The position numbers were made by a program, and so were the translations under genes. A stretch of DNA of 64,000 bases, from positions 588,661 through 652,660 of the forward strand of contig DASQMX010000031.1 in assembly GCA_035645275.1 (NCBI GenBank), read 5' to 3'. Every line of letters starts with the position of its first letter. The stretch's first letter is position 1. Shown piece after piece: positions 1 through 8,710 of this stretch. This DNA comes from Paranoxybacillus sp035645275 (GTDB lineage: Bacteria; Bacillota; Bacilli; Bacillales; Anoxybacillaceae). Under the pieces are notes generated by a model. It was given only the letters and a program-made list of their open reading frames with translations. It made no database searches and was not told the DNA's origin.

Positions 1-124
1 ACAAGAACTCCAAAAATTATAACATAGGATAAAAAATCATTCAGGAAGATGTAGCATTAATAATAGCATTTTTGCCAATCTTCTTTATACTGGAATTTAG
101 GGAAAAGTCAGGAGGCTATTGAGC

Positions 125-631
125 GTGAAGATGTATATCACAACTGGTACAACGGACTATTTAACAAAATTAAAAAACGACCATCCTGCCGAAAAAATGT
201 TATTGCTTGAAAATGAAGATTACGCCATTTTACTTCATGAAACGACAGGAAAATCTGTATTTAATGAGCCCCGCAAATACGAAGTGCTTGATTCCGTAGG
301 TGAATTTGGCGGCAAGTTTGCTGTATGTAACAACATTCCTGTCACGGATGAAGAGAGACCTATTTTTGAATATCGCTTTAACCAGCGAGCAAGATTAATT
401 GAAAAGGAGCCTGGATTTGTAGCAATCCGTGTATTACGTCCTTTGTCTAACGATACATACATTATTATGACGTTATGGGAGAGCGAGAAACACTTTAACG
501 CTTGGCAACAATCAAAAGCGTATGAAAAAGCACATCAAAAACGCAGTAAACAAGAGGGAATGGACCAAAAGAAAACCATTTTTCCCCGCCCTTCCTATGT
601 TACAACTTATATAATCCCTAAACAAAATTAA
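125..631 (+). CDS. hmoB: Heme-degrading monooxygenase HmoB
   Basis: This is an antibiotic-biosynthesis-monooxygenase (ABM) fold protein of the IsdG-like HmoB type, which opens heme to release iron in the cytosol. About 168 residues are encoded; the C-terminal half carries the ABM signature region (EPGFVAIRVLRPL, then TLWESEKHFNAWQQS) and the end RPSYVTTY matches B. subtilis HmoB (YhgC). I chose the GTG at 125, giving MKMYITTG, because it aligns with the B. subtilis start MKVYITYG and lies nine bases from AGGAGG (110-115); the TTG at 119 is too close to that site. It is a single gene followed by its own terminator. Confidence 0.9.
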   Translation: MKMYITTGTTDYLTKLKNDHPAEKMLLLENEDYAILLHETTGKSVFNEPRKYEVLDSVGEFGGKFAVCNNIPVTDEERPIFEYRFNQRARLIEKEPGFVAIRVLRPLSNDTYIIMTLWESEKHFNAWQQSKAYEKAHQKRSKQEGMDQKKTIFPRPSYVTTYIIPKQN

Positions 632-636
632 ATGGC

Positions 637-671
637 AATGCCGTCTCAAAAAGAGCGGCATTTTTCTTTTT
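637..671 (+). terminator. Rho-independent terminator after hmoB
   Basis: Inverted repeat AATGCCG/CGGCATT (637-643, 656-662) with a 12-base loop, followed by a T-rich run. Confidence 0.85.
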
Positions 672-824
672 GTGACCATTTCCGTGGAAATCCTCCTTTA
701 TTCTACATCCCCTATAAATCCCCGAACGCTTTCACACCTTTCTTCTCCTTTCATATTCTGTATTACATCAGTTAGGCCATGATCACAGGCACTAACGGAT
801 GATATCGATGAGGAGGAAAACGAT

Positions 825-2231
825 ATGGGTATCGAATTAACGGCATTACATTGGATTTACGTCACCTTCATTTTGCTGATTATCAGCTTTATGATTATGA
901 GGAGAGATACATCATTAATTTGTATTGCCGGGATCTTTTTATTAGCGTTTACCGCATCGCATTCATTAAGCGCTTCCATTAGCGGCATCTTTAACAGCTT
1001 TATTTTTGCCATTACAGAGTTGTTGCCGACGATACTTGTCATCTCCATTATCGTTGCCATGAGTAAAGTGTTAACCGTTACCGGAATTAATGATGTCATG
1101 ATTTCTCCTTTTACCAAACTAATCCGTACACCAGCATTAGCCTATTGGACGATTGGATTACTGATGATGATTATTTCTTGGTTTTTCTGGCCTTCACCAG
1201 CTGTTGCCTTAATGGGGGCAGTACTGCTGCCTGTTGCCCTTCGTGTCGGCTTGCCGGCATTAGGCGTAGCAATGGCAATGAATTTATTCGGCCACGGCAT
1301 TGCCCTATCTGGCGATTTCGTCATTCAAGCCGCTCCAAAATTAACAGCGGATGCAGCCGGTCTACCTGTCTCCGAAGTTATTTCCGCCAGCATTCCTCTC
1401 GTTTTTATTATGGGGATTGTGACCGTAACGGTTGCCTTTATTCTTTTACGTAGAGACATAAAGCGAGGAAACTTGGCAATAGAAACGAGCCAACAGACAA
1501 TTTCCAAAGCACAGACAAATGACCGAGAAAGACAGACTCAGCTATTGTCAGAAACGACAAAAAAATGGCTTGCTTTTATCATCCCATTATTGTTTGCCCT
1601 TGATATTGTTGCAATGTCCTACTTAAACCTGCAAGGTGGAGACGCAACCGCATTAATTGGAGGAACATCCATTTTTATCCTAATTATTATTGCACTTTTT
1701 GCTCATAAAAATAAAGGGTTCGAGGAAACGACAAGCTACTTAATCGAAGGTTTTCAATTCGGATTTAAAGTGTTTGGACCTGTTATTCCAATCGCAGCAT
1801 TTTTCTACTTAGGAGATATCGGTTTTATCAAAATTATTGGTGAATACTTACCGAAAACATCACAAGGAATCGTAAATGATCTCGGGATAGGACTTGCCCA
1901 TCTTGTTCCATTGAATAAAGAAATCGGCGCCGTTACATTAGTAGGAGTCGGAGCGATTACCGGTTTGGACGGCTCAGGATTTTCCGGCATTTCCTTGGCC
2001 GGCTCGATTGCTAAATTGTTCGCAACCGCCATCGGAGCAGGTGCAGCCACATTAACAGCATTAGGGCAGATTGCTGCCATTTGGGTTGGCGGCGGGACGC
2101 TTGTTCCTTGGGCGCTTATCCCAGCAGCAGCGATTTGCAGTGTTGACCCGTTTGAATTAGCACGCCGCAATCTTCTTCCTGTAACAATCGGATTAATAGT
2201 GACAACAATTGTAGCAATGTTCCTTATATGA
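825..2231 (+). CDS. yhfA: YhfA-type multi-pass permease
   Basis: A 468-residue polytopic membrane protein with roughly twelve hydrophobic segments, matching YhfA by sequence character and by position next to hmoB (yhgC). It looks like an ion-transporter-superfamily symporter with Gly/Pro-rich re-entrant stretches (FWPSPAVALMGAVLLPVALR and a C-terminal GLDGSGFSGISLAGS). The substrate is not known. The ATG at 825 has AGGAGG at 811-816. The gene ends in TGA exactly where a short palindromic element begins, and it converges on the PAP2 gene across a shared terminator. Confidence 0.75.
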   Translation: MGIELTALHWIYVTFILLIISFMIMRRDTSLICIAGIFLLAFTASHSLSASISGIFNSFIFAITELLPTILVISIIVAMSKVLTVTGINDVMISPFTKLIRTPALAYWTIGLLMMIISWFFWPSPAVALMGAVLLPVALRVGLPALGVAMAMNLFGHGIALSGDFVIQAAPKLTADAAGLPVSEVISASIPLVFIMGIVTVTVAFILLRRDIKRGNLAIETSQQTISKAQTNDRERQTQLLSETTKKWLAFIIPLLFALDIVAMSYLNLQGGDATALIGGTSIFILIIIALFAHKNKGFEETTSYLIEGFQFGFKVFGPVIPIAAFFYLGDIGFIKIIGEYLPKTSQGIVNDLGIGLAHLVPLNKEIGAVTLVGVGAITGLDGSGFSGISLAGSIAKLFATAIGAGAATLTALGQIAAIWVGGGTLVPWALIPAAAICSVDPFELARRNLLPVTIGLIVTTIVAMFLI

Positions 2232-2290
2232 ATCTCTCCCACCTGCCCTCCGTTTAGAGACAGGAGATAAATCGGAAAAAATGTTAAACA
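2226..2290 (+). repeat. Palindromic tail element, degenerate copy A
   Basis: From the yhfA stop codon onward the sequence TATGAATCTCTCCCACCT, a turn, and a degenerate reverse arm ending in GGAGAT, then on to ATGTTAAA, resembles the tail at 10436-10502. The arms are poorly paired in this copy. It is possibly a remnant of an IS200/IS605-type end. Confidence 0.45.
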
Positions 2291-2330
2291 AACGCGGTGT
2301 GCAGTTACATCTGTACACCGCGTTCTTTAT
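2291..2330. terminator. Terminator between convergent yhfA and PAP2 gene
   Basis: A 14-bp stem AACGCGGTGTGCAG/CTGTACACCGCGTT (2291-2304, 2311-2324) with one mismatch, followed by TCTTTATT on the plus strand. It overlaps the 3' end of the PAP2 gene. Confidence 0.75.
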
Positions 2331-2931
2331 TAGCAGAAAGTTTTCCTCGGCTGCATGCTTTTTCGTAAAGGAAAACGCCGAAAAACAAACATATATATCC
2401 GATCGCAAACCCACCAATGACATCTGATAAATAATGGACACCTAACAACACTCTGCTTATGCCGATAAGAAAAATAAATAAAACAAGAAAGTGGGCCAAG
2501 TATCTCATTACCGAGATATGAGTATAACAAAGATACGCGATAAAACCATAAAAAATGAGCCCTACCATCGCATGCCCGCTTGGAAAACTATATCCTTCTT
2601 CCAGTATGTTTGTTAGCGGTCTTTCTCTTGCAAATAGCTCTTTCAGCCATTGATTGAGTTCATTGCCGCCAATGACGCTCATTAGAGTAACTGCTATCGC
2701 TATGTAGTCTTTTCGCCATACTAAAATGAGCAGCCAAATAAGTCCGACAGCAATAATGCCCGATTTTGAGCCAAAAAACGTAATGAAAGTAAATACACTA
2801 TACATAAGAGAATTTGTGTCAGCGGTGAGCGAAAATTGATCAAACCATAGTTCTTTGTCTAGCTGCAGTGACCCAATTACCCAAAGCGAAACGAATACAC
2901 TAATAATCGCAAAAAACATTCGTTTTTTCAT
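2305..2931 (-). CDS. PAP2-superfamily membrane phosphatase
   Basis: A 208-residue membrane protein of the type 2 phosphatidic acid phosphatase superfamily. It has the full catalytic signature: KELFARERP (KX6RP), PSGHAM and SRVLLGVHYLSD (SRX5HX3D), between about five or six transmembrane helices. Relatives act on lipid phosphates or undecaprenyl pyrophosphate at the outer membrane face; the substrate here cannot be told from sequence. B. subtilis YodM is the nearest type I can name. The ATG at 2931 follows TAGGA by five bases. Confidence 0.85.
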   Translation of the reverse strand: MKKRMFFAIISVFVSLWVIGSLQLDKELWFDQFSLTADTNSLMYSVFTFITFFGSKSGIIAVGLIWLLILVWRKDYIAIAVTLMSVIGGNELNQWLKELFARERPLTNILEEGYSFPSGHAMVGLIFYGFIAYLCYTHISVMRYLAHFLVLFIFLIGISRVLLGVHYLSDVIGGFAIGYICLFFGVFLYEKACSRGKLSANKERGVQM

Positions 2932-2984
2932 GAAAATCCTACTTGTCCCTCCTTTCCCCCATTAATACTATCATAATCGTAAAA

Positions 2985-3022
2985 CAAAAAAACACCCAAC
3001 TATTTCAGTTGGATGCTTTTTG
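2985..3022 (-). terminator. Terminator of the rhodanese gene
   Basis: CCAACT/AGTTGG core (2996-3001, 3007-3012) extended by AGCAT, with a T-run on the minus strand directly after the gene end. Confidence 0.75.
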
Positions 3023-3024
3023 TT

Positions 3025-3396
3025 TTATCCATTCCATGCATTCATTCCGCCTTTTACATTTGTTACGTTTTTAAATCCGTGCTTTACAAGCAATTTTGTC
3101 GCCTGATTGCTTCGCATGCCGCTTTGACAAATGACAACGATTTCTTTCTCTTTATTTAGTTCATCTAATCGCGAACTTAATTCATTCAATGGAACATTTT
3201 TAAACTCTTTAATGCGGCGTGCTTTATATTCCATCGGTGTTCTTACATCGATAAACTGGTAGTTGCTTTTATTTGCAAGCAGCTGTTTCAAATCTTCAAT
3301 CGTAACTTGCTTAACTCCTTTAGGCGGAAGAATTTTTGTAATAAAGAAGTATGCTAATAAAACAATTAAAATTCCGTTTATAATCAAGCTTTCCAT
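3025..3396 (-). CDS. Membrane-anchored rhodanese (YqhL-like)
   Basis: A 123-residue protein with an N-terminal transmembrane anchor (residues about 5-22) and one rhodanese domain (about 32-122). The active-site loop CQSGMRSNQ carries the persulfide-forming Cys90. Single-domain rhodaneses carry sulfane sulfur between thiols. The gene stands alone with its own terminator. A near-perfect palindrome of CsoR/CstR type lies just upstream of the ribosome binding site, which suggests persulfide or metal control. Confidence 0.85.
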   Translation of the reverse strand: MESLIINGILIVLLAYFFITKILPPKGVKQVTIEDLKQLLANKSNYQFIDVRTPMEYKARRIKEFKNVPLNELSSRLDELNKEKEIVVICQSGMRSNQATKLLVKHGFKNVTNVKGGMNAWNG

Positions 3397-3412
3397 TATA
3401 TCCCCTCCTTTT

Positions 3413-3428
3413 ATACCTATATGGGTAT
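3413..3428 (-). promoter_or_regulatory. CsoR/CstR-like operator
   Basis: The 16-mer ATACCTATATGGGTAT reads as a palindrome with a single mismatched pair and lies 17-32 bases upstream of the rhodanese start. CsoR-family operators have the form ATACC-N4-6-GGTAT, and CstR members control rhodanese-type genes. The regulator is inferred, not seen in the window. Confidence 0.45.
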
Positions 3429-3654
3429 GTTAAATAATTTTTATCAAACTGTCAATCACTCCTCAACGAAGGAAATATCGTGATATAATGGTAATGAAAT
3501 TGTTAGAAAAATTAATTATTTAACAAATCGTGCTGATGTGTGACAACATTGCTGTGATTGGACGGATAAGCAATTCCACCTTTCTCAATGATTCGAACAT
3601 ACTCAACAGTAGTGAAAAATTAACAATTTGTTTAACAGAATTATTTAATAAAAA

Positions 3655-3685
3655 ATGGAGCAGTATAATCTACTGCTCCTTTTTT
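3655..3685. terminator. Terminator overlapping the end of ecsC
   Basis: A perfect inverted repeat GGAGCAGTA/TACTGCTCC with T-runs on both strands. The ecsC stop codon TAG lies inside the stem. Confidence 0.8.
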
Positions 3686-4389
3686 GCAAATAGCCGCAAT
3701 CGATAACAGTTCATCGCTGTTTCACCAAGATGATCTAGTAAATGATAATTCGCAACAGCACCGACAAACGCGCCAATTCCTGGCATAAGCTGCAGCATTT
3801 TGGCGAAATCAATATAATCTCGATATTCTTGTTGAAAAACGCGCCAATCGACATCAACTAGCTTTTTCTTTTCTTCGTCCCAATATTTAACCATGTGATA
3901 AATGCGCTGACGGTGCTCATCACTCGAAAAGGCCAATTGAAAAACATGTAGGATGAATAAGCGCTCCTCATATTTTCTTACATCGAAACCGTAAAGAGTA
4001 GCAACCTCAAATAAAAACTTCATTTTAATGGATAACAACAGCGGGAAATCAGCCAAGCCAAGAAAAATCCCTCCTGCTCCTGTTCCCGCTCCTTCAATCG
4101 CTGCCATCCTTTTATACTTTTTTAATTTATCGGCTACTAACGCTTCCTTTTCCGCGAACGAAAGCGATGACACATCTTTTGCCGGAGTTAAAAAATCAGA
4201 GCCGGCTAAAGCAGCTTGAGTCACTCTTTTAATACTCTCGGTTACAACTTGATGCACCTTTTCTGGAATTAGTTCATTCACTTTTGTTTGTGCGCGTTTG
4301 GAAAGGCGATGCAGCATGCCTGACTTTTGCATCATTTTCTTATTCCAGCGGAAAAGCTCTTCATGTACAAGCTGGTCATACGTTTCCAT
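3670..4389 (-). CDS. ecsC: EcsC protein
   Basis: A 239-residue EcsC-family protein, the third gene of the ecs operon and the same length as in B. subtilis. Its role is undefined; the family is soluble or peripheral, with Gly/Ala-rich segments (IEGAGTGAGGIFLGLADFPLL and PGIGAFVGAVANYHLLDHLG) that may contact membranes. It follows ecsB by 66 bases on the same strand. The ATG at 4389 has AAAGGA nine bases upstream. Confidence 0.9.
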   Translation of the reverse strand: METYDQLVHEELFRWNKKMMQKSGMLHRLSKRAQTKVNELIPEKVHQVVTESIKRVTQAALAGSDFLTPAKDVSSLSFAEKEALVADKLKKYKRMAAIEGAGTGAGGIFLGLADFPLLLSIKMKFLFEVATLYGFDVRKYEERLFILHVFQLAFSSDEHRQRIYHMVKYWDEEKKKLVDVDWRVFQQEYRDYIDFAKMLQLMPGIGAFVGAVANYHLLDHLGETAMNCYRLRLFAKKEQ

Positions 4390-4455
4390 CTCATTTCATC
4401 CTTTTTGTCATGTCATCTTAGTAATATTTACGGATAAAAAAGATAGAAGTTTCCA

Positions 4456-5655
4456 TTAACTCCATTTTTTTTGCGCATATAGAAATAAAAATACGTAACT
4501 AAATAGTACCCCGCTAATGAATGACAACATCGAAGCAAGGAGATGGCTTGTGAATAGAACAAACAAGGATAAAATGACCGCTTGGATTGTCAGCAATATA
4601 AATAAAAACCTCAATAACGTGATTTTTTTCTGTTCATTTGCAAGCGGATACAGCTTTAGCATCATATTTGTTCGATGATGGCGTGACAATGTATACAATT
4701 GAAATCCTGTCGCATAGATAAAAAACAATAACACGGCACTTTTTCCGTAACTAGACGGAACAGTGTAAATAAGGAAGCAAGCAATAACGATCAGGCGAAT
4801 ATAAAGCCTAAAATAGTCGCTTGCTCTAAAAAAGGTCCGCATATATAAATACAAAAACGTACTTTCTTGACGATACGAAACAAGCGGCAAAAATACATCA
4901 AGCCATTTGCGACGTTTCACCTGTTCTTTTAACTGCGGCACGTCGGTAAATAAATTCGCAAGGCGGTAAAATGTCATCATGCGCTTTGCATCTTGATGAA
5001 TGAGACGTTCCCATTTCAATCCTTTTTGTTTCGTCGCTCTTGCAAAATAGCCAAGCAATATGAGCATTATCGCGAATAAACTTGCCGTAAAACCGATAGG
5101 CGCTTTAGCAAGCAAAAAATACATAAATAAGAAATTGAGTATCAAACGCACGCTCCAGCTTAAACGATGCATCACTGGCTCAATAAAATAATTTCCTTTC
5201 CAAATCATCCACATGTTCCAAACTTTCAGCAGCAACAACACAATAAATAAAAACCAAATGGACACATGTGAAAACTTCACATACAAAGGTGAAATAGCCG
5301 CAATGACAATAAGAAGCATATATATTTGCATCATCAAACTAAAAAGAAAAGCACGTTGAAAATAAGGCCCCAGTTGTTTTTCCGCTGGCAATAAAAATAC
5401 AAGATCAGCTTCTTTCAAAAGTGTTTGAACCGGACTGTGCGTTAAAAACGGCGACAATACTAAGGCGACAACAAATGCAAATGGGAAATTATCCGATAAT
5501 CCATCCACCCACTGTTTATAAGCAACCGCGCCTGCACCGATTCCAATCAGTAGAATCAGCAATAAATGGTCATTGAACATGTAACGCAAATATCGCTTAA
5601 TATCATTGAAATAAATCGCTAGCCGCTGTTTCCATAATTTCTTGCCGTCAATCAT
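4456..5655 (-). CDS. ecsB: ABC transporter membrane protein EcsB
   Basis: A 399-residue polytopic membrane subunit of the Ecs ABC transporter, with about eight to ten hydrophobic helices and basic cytosolic loops. EcsAB is needed in B. subtilis for normal exoprotein secretion, competence and site-2 protease (RasP) activity. Its ATG overlaps the 3' end of ecsA by eight bases, which fits translational coupling. Confidence 0.92.
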   Translation of the reverse strand: MIDGKKLWKQRLAIYFNDIKRYLRYMFNDHLLLILLIGIGAGAVAYKQWVDGLSDNFPFAFVVALVLSPFLTHSPVQTLLKEADLVFLLPAEKQLGPYFQRAFLFSLMMQIYMLLIVIAAISPLYVKFSHVSIWFLFIVLLLLKVWNMWMIWKGNYFIEPVMHRLSWSVRLILNFLFMYFLLAKAPIGFTASLFAIMLILLGYFARATKQKGLKWERLIHQDAKRMMTFYRLANLFTDVPQLKEQVKRRKWLDVFLPLVSYRQESTFLYLYMRTFFRASDYFRLYIRLIVIACFLIYTVPSSYGKSAVLLFFIYATGFQLYTLSRHHRTNMMLKLYPLANEQKKITLLRFLFILLTIQAVILSLFVLFTSHLLASMLSFISGVLFSYVFLFLYAQKKWS

Positions 5656-6388
5656 TGTCTTCTTCCTTTGTCAATTGAATATAAATTTCGTCAAGTGTAG
5701 CGGATGGCAGTTGAAATTGTTTCCGCAGCTCTTCTAATGTTCCTTTTGCCTTTATTTTTCCGTTATGAAGAATCACAAACGAGTCACAGTAACGTTCAGC
5801 TGTCGCTAAAATATGAGTCGACATTAAAATCCCCGCTCCTCTTTCCTTCATCGTATTCATTAAATCAAGCAGCGACTGAATCCCGAGCGGATCAAGACCG
5901 ACAAACGGCTCATCGATAATATAAAGAGGAGGTTCAATTAAAAAGGCGCACATAATCATGACTTTTTGCTTCATTCCTTTTGAAAAATGCGCAGGAAACC
6001 ATTTTAGCTTTTTCTCCATCCGGAATTCCTTTAACAGCCGCTCTAATCGTTGCTCATACTCGTTATTATTTAAGCCGTATGCCATCGCTGTCAATTCTAA
6101 ATGTTCCTGTAAAGTCAACTCATCGTAAAGAATCGGCATTTCCGGTATGTACGTAAATTGGGAACGGTAAGCAGCCGGATCGTCAGCGAATGTCTTTCCA
6201 TTAATCGAAACCGTACCTTTCCTCGGTTCCATCAGGCCGATAATATGTTTGATGGTTGTGCTTTTCCCAGCTCCATTTAAGCCGATAAGCCCGACGATTT
6301 CCTTTCGATTTACAACAAACGAAACATCTTCAAGCACGTTTTTATTTGTATATCCTCCGTAGAGGTTTTGCACTTCAAGCAATGTCAT
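5648..6388 (-). CDS. ecsA: ABC transporter ATP-binding protein EcsA
   Basis: The ATPase of the Ecs transporter. Walker A (GLNGAGKST), the ABC signature in the form HFSKGMKQK and Walker B (LYIIDEP) with a downstream STHILATAE H-loop are all present. I chose the ATG at 6388 (MTLLEVQ), which matches the B. subtilis start and gives 246 residues. An in-frame ATG ten codons upstream (6418) has no ribosome binding site. Confidence 0.93.
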   Translation of the reverse strand: MTLLEVQNLYGGYTNKNVLEDVSFVVNRKEIVGLIGLNGAGKSTTIKHIIGLMEPRKGTVSINGKTFADDPAAYRSQFTYIPEMPILYDELTLQEHLELTAMAYGLNNNEYEQRLERLLKEFRMEKKLKWFPAHFSKGMKQKVMIMCAFLIEPPLYIIDEPFVGLDPLGIQSLLDLMNTMKERGAGILMSTHILATAERYCDSFVILHNGKIKAKGTLEELRKQFQLPSATLDEIYIQLTKEEDND

Positions 6389-6563
6389 CTTTCCTTTATC
6401 CTCTCTCTCTAATCCCATTATTCACTTTTATTGTATCAAAGTAATAAGCTCCTTTCCAAAACTATCTACGAAAAAAGGAATAGTCTTTTCGTTTCCGGGT
6501 ACCATAATAAACGAAGAGGGGATGAGAAAAAACAATGTTTGATGAAGCAATTCATCAACATTG

Positions 6564-6794
6564 AAATGAGGTGTTTACGAAAGATCACTTACTGTAGTAT
6601 CACACTCATTTTCTCCTTACCTTACCTGAAATAGGGGATGGTCATCTTGAACAAAGTGAGCAAAACACTGCAAGTTTAAGAACACACTTTTTGAAATGAG
6701 GTGTCTACGGCACGCGAGAAACACTAGAAGTTCTCAATGCCTATAAAAACTCTTTCGTAAATGAGGTGTTCATCAAAGATCATCAATTGTAGTT
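6564..6794 (+). repeat. Three copies of an AAATGAGGTGT motif in a decayed region
   Basis: The 611 bases between ecsA and hit hold no convincing gene. The motif AAATGAGGTGT recurs at 6564, 6694 and 6760. The first and third copies stay about 75 percent identical for some 35 bases, through AAAGATCA to TGTAGT. The open frames here are short and have no ribosome binding sites. This may be a decayed tandem gene or mobile-element debris. Confidence 0.5.
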
Positions 6795-6913
6795 GTAGGA
6801 CTTAAAAAATACCTACAATGATAAAAGAATGATCCGTCTAAGCAGAAAACAACTCACTTCCTATCTCTTTTATCAATAAGGTATTTATAAAAACTCTTCC
6901 CCTTTTCGCACGG

Positions 6914-6957
6914 ACAGAGTGTACACAAATCCACTGTACACTCTGTTCCTTTTTTTG
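6914..6957 (+). terminator. Strong terminator upstream of hit
   Basis: A perfect 12-bp stem ACAGAGTGTACA/TGTACACTCTGT (6914-6925, 6935-6946) followed by a T-run on the plus strand. No plus-strand gene precedes it, so it may end an uncharacterised transcript from the 6.4-6.9 kb region or insulate hit. Confidence 0.8.
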
Positions 6958-6966
6958 TGCTACAAT
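6958..6966 (+). promoter_or_regulatory. Extended -10 promoter of hit
   Basis: TGCTACAAT is an extended -10 (TGn plus TACAAT), placed about 34 bases before the hit start and directly after the upstream terminator. There is no good -35. Confidence 0.45.
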
Positions 6967-6999
6967 ACGAATAAAATAATGAAAAGGAAAGGATGGGAT

Positions 7000-7425
7000 A
7001 TGATGAGCGATTGCATTTTTTGCAAAATCATCAATGGAGACATTCCGTGTGCCAAAGTATACGAAGATGAACATGTTATCGCTTTTCTCGACATTAGCCA
7101 AGTAACAAAAGGGCATACATTAGTGATACCAAAGGTACATAAAAAAGATGTGTTTGAACTTACATCGGAAATCGCCGGAAAATTATTTTCCGTTGTTCCC
7201 AAAATTGCAAATGCTATTAATGAAAGCTTTTCACCACTCGGATTAAATATTTTAAACAACAATAAAGAGCATGCTGGACAAACCGTCTTCCATTTCCACA
7301 TGCATTTAATTCCACGCTACGGAAAAGGTGACGGATTCGGAGCCGTCTGGAAGTCGCATCAAAGTGAGTACTCGTTTGAAGACTTGCAAAAAATCGCTGC
7401 ATCTATTCACTCTGCTATTCAATAA
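7000..7425 (+). CDS. hit: HIT-family nucleotide hydrolase Hit
   Basis: A 141-residue histidine-triad protein. The catalytic motif FHFHMHLIPR (HxHxH) is present, with the N-terminal zinc-type CIFCKI start typical of bacterial HIT proteins. Such enzymes hydrolyse nucleotide phosphoramidates or dinucleoside polyphosphates in the cytosol. I chose the ATG at 7000, six bases after AAAGGA. The longer upstream frame runs through the terminator and is not real. The gene is divergent from ecsA, as in B. subtilis. Confidence 0.92.
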   Translation: MMSDCIFCKIINGDIPCAKVYEDEHVIAFLDISQVTKGHTLVIPKVHKKDVFELTSEIAGKLFSVVPKIANAINESFSPLGLNILNNNKEHAGQTVFHFHMHLIPRYGKGDGFGAVWKSHQSEYSFEDLQKIAASIHSAIQ

Positions 7426-7427
7426 TA

Positions 7428-7470
7428 AAAAAGGGGGATCTCATTACATATGAGATACCTCCTTTTTAAC
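7428..7470. terminator. Terminator between convergent hit and prsA
   Basis: Interrupted inverted repeat AAAAAGGGGGATCTCAT/ATGAGATaCCTCCTTTTT with A and T tracts on both sides. Confidence 0.8.
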
Positions 7471-7498
7471 AATCATGATTTGCTCTTAATCCGTCTCT

Positions 7499-8347
7499 TT
7501 ATTTCTTTTCACTAGATTCAAAAACCTCTTTTAATTGCTCATCATTTACTTTTACATCCGCTTTTTTAACTAATTTTTCTACTTCAGACTGGACTTTCGC
7601 AGGGTCAAGCTTGCTCTTCTTAAGCTCCCACTCAATTTCTTCCTTCATTTCTTCAAATGATTTTTTCTCTTCTTTATCTGTTACTTTAATAATGTGATAA
7701 CCATATTCTGATTTTACAGGCTTGCTGATTTCTCCTACTTTTAACGCATATGCCGCATCTTCAAATTCTTTCACCATTTCTCCTGATTCAAACCATCCTA
7801 AATCGCCGCCATTTTTCGCAGAGCCCGGATCTTTAGAATATTCTTTTGCAAGCTTCGCAAAGTCCTCTCCCTTATCAAGCTTTGCTTTAATTTCATTTGC
7901 CGTTTTTTCATCTTCCACTAAAATATGGCTTGCTTTTATTTTTGGTTTGTATTCATCATAATACTTTTTCATTTCTTCCTCTGTTACTTTAACATCCTTC
8001 ATCGCTGCTTTTTGCCGCAAAAGATCGAGCTTCACCATATCTCTAATCGCTTTTTCACCGTTTTGCTGAACAGCGATTTCATATTGCGGACCGTACATTT
8101 TTTTCAAATTTTCGATTTCTTTTTCAATCTCTTTATCGGTTACTTTAAATTCTTTACTTAATATTTTTTCATGTACAAGGTCTCGAATAACATCTTTTCC
8201 AAACCGTTCTTTCATCGCATTATAAAACTCTCCTTTTGTAATATCGCCTGCTTTTGTCTCTACGATCACTTCTGAATCTCCGCCATTGCAAGCAGATAAA
8301 GCAAGAAGAGATGCGGCAGTAGATAAAGCGATAACCCACTTTTTCAT
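7499..8347 (-). CDS. prsA: Foldase lipoprotein PrsA
   Basis: A membrane-anchored peptidyl-prolyl isomerase that folds secreted proteins outside the cytoplasmic membrane. There is a lipoprotein signal peptide with lipobox LSAC (Cys20 lipidated), an N-terminal helical domain and a parvulin domain at about residues 137-227 (KASHILV, GGDLGWF, YGYHIIKV). The C-terminal helices are Lys/Glu-rich. I start at the ATG at 8347 (MKKWVIAL), so the mature part begins normally; an in-frame ATG at 8371 would spoil the signal peptide. The length, 282 residues, suits the family. Confidence 0.95.
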   Translation of the reverse strand: MKKWVIALSTAASLLALSACNGGDSEVIVETKAGDITKGEFYNAMKERFGKDVIRDLVHEKILSKEFKVTDKEIEKEIENLKKMYGPQYEIAVQQNGEKAIRDMVKLDLLRQKAAMKDVKVTEEEMKKYYDEYKPKIKASHILVEDEKTANEIKAKLDKGEDFAKLAKEYSKDPGSAKNGGDLGWFESGEMVKEFEDAAYALKVGEISKPVKSEYGYHIIKVTDKEEKKSFEEMKEEIEWELKKSKLDPAKVQSEVEKLVKKADVKVNDEQLKEVFESSEKK

Positions 8348-8575
8348 TATTTTCACAACTCCTACACTCAAAATTTTTCACATGGAAAAAAACCACAACA
8401 ATAACTATATCATATTTTTTTAAGATAAAAAAATTTTTTCCTAATACTTCTTCCGATTATGTAATTTGCCTATACGCAAATTCATTAAATTACATATGAT
8501 AAAGTGTCTCGTTCATCTAGTTAAATACAATAAAGTTAAAAAAACTCCCCTCTTCAGTGAAAGGAGGTGCTATAG

Positions 8576-8665
8576 ATGAGCGGAGGTTATGCAGGTGGCT
8601 TTGCGTTAATCGTTGTATTGTTTATCTTATTAATCATCGTTGGTTGTGCGTGCTTGTATTATTAA
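8576..8665 (+). CDS. sscA: Small spore coat assembly protein SscA (YjcZ family)
   Basis: A 29-residue hydrophobic peptide (MSGGYAGGFALIVVLFILLI, then IVGCACLYY) preceded by a strong AAGGAGGTG. It belongs to the YjcZ/SscA family of tiny sporulation proteins. B. subtilis SscA (YhzE) lies near prsA and helps assemble the spore coat. A terminator follows directly. The two cysteines near the C-terminus are unusual for this otherwise aliphatic family. Confidence 0.85.
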   Translation: MSGGYAGGFALIVVLFILLIIVGCACLYY

Positions 8666-8676
8666 TCAAGATAAAC

Positions 8677-8710
8677 AAAAAGCTGACAGTATTTTTGCTG
8701 TCAGCTTTTT
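8677..8710. terminator. Bidirectional terminator after sscA
   Basis: Perfect stem AAAAAGCTGACAG/CTGTCAGCTTTTT (8677-8689, 8698-8710). It serves sscA and the convergent small gene. Confidence 0.9.

Noticed and set aside
72..91. TTGCCA/TATACT promoter before hmoB
   Set aside because: The spacer is only eight bases, too short for a sigma-A promoter.
3470..3650. A/T-rich repeats TTAACAAAT and AACAATTTGTTTAAC as a mobile-element end
   Set aside because: Short, base-composition-driven similarity without target duplication or gene.
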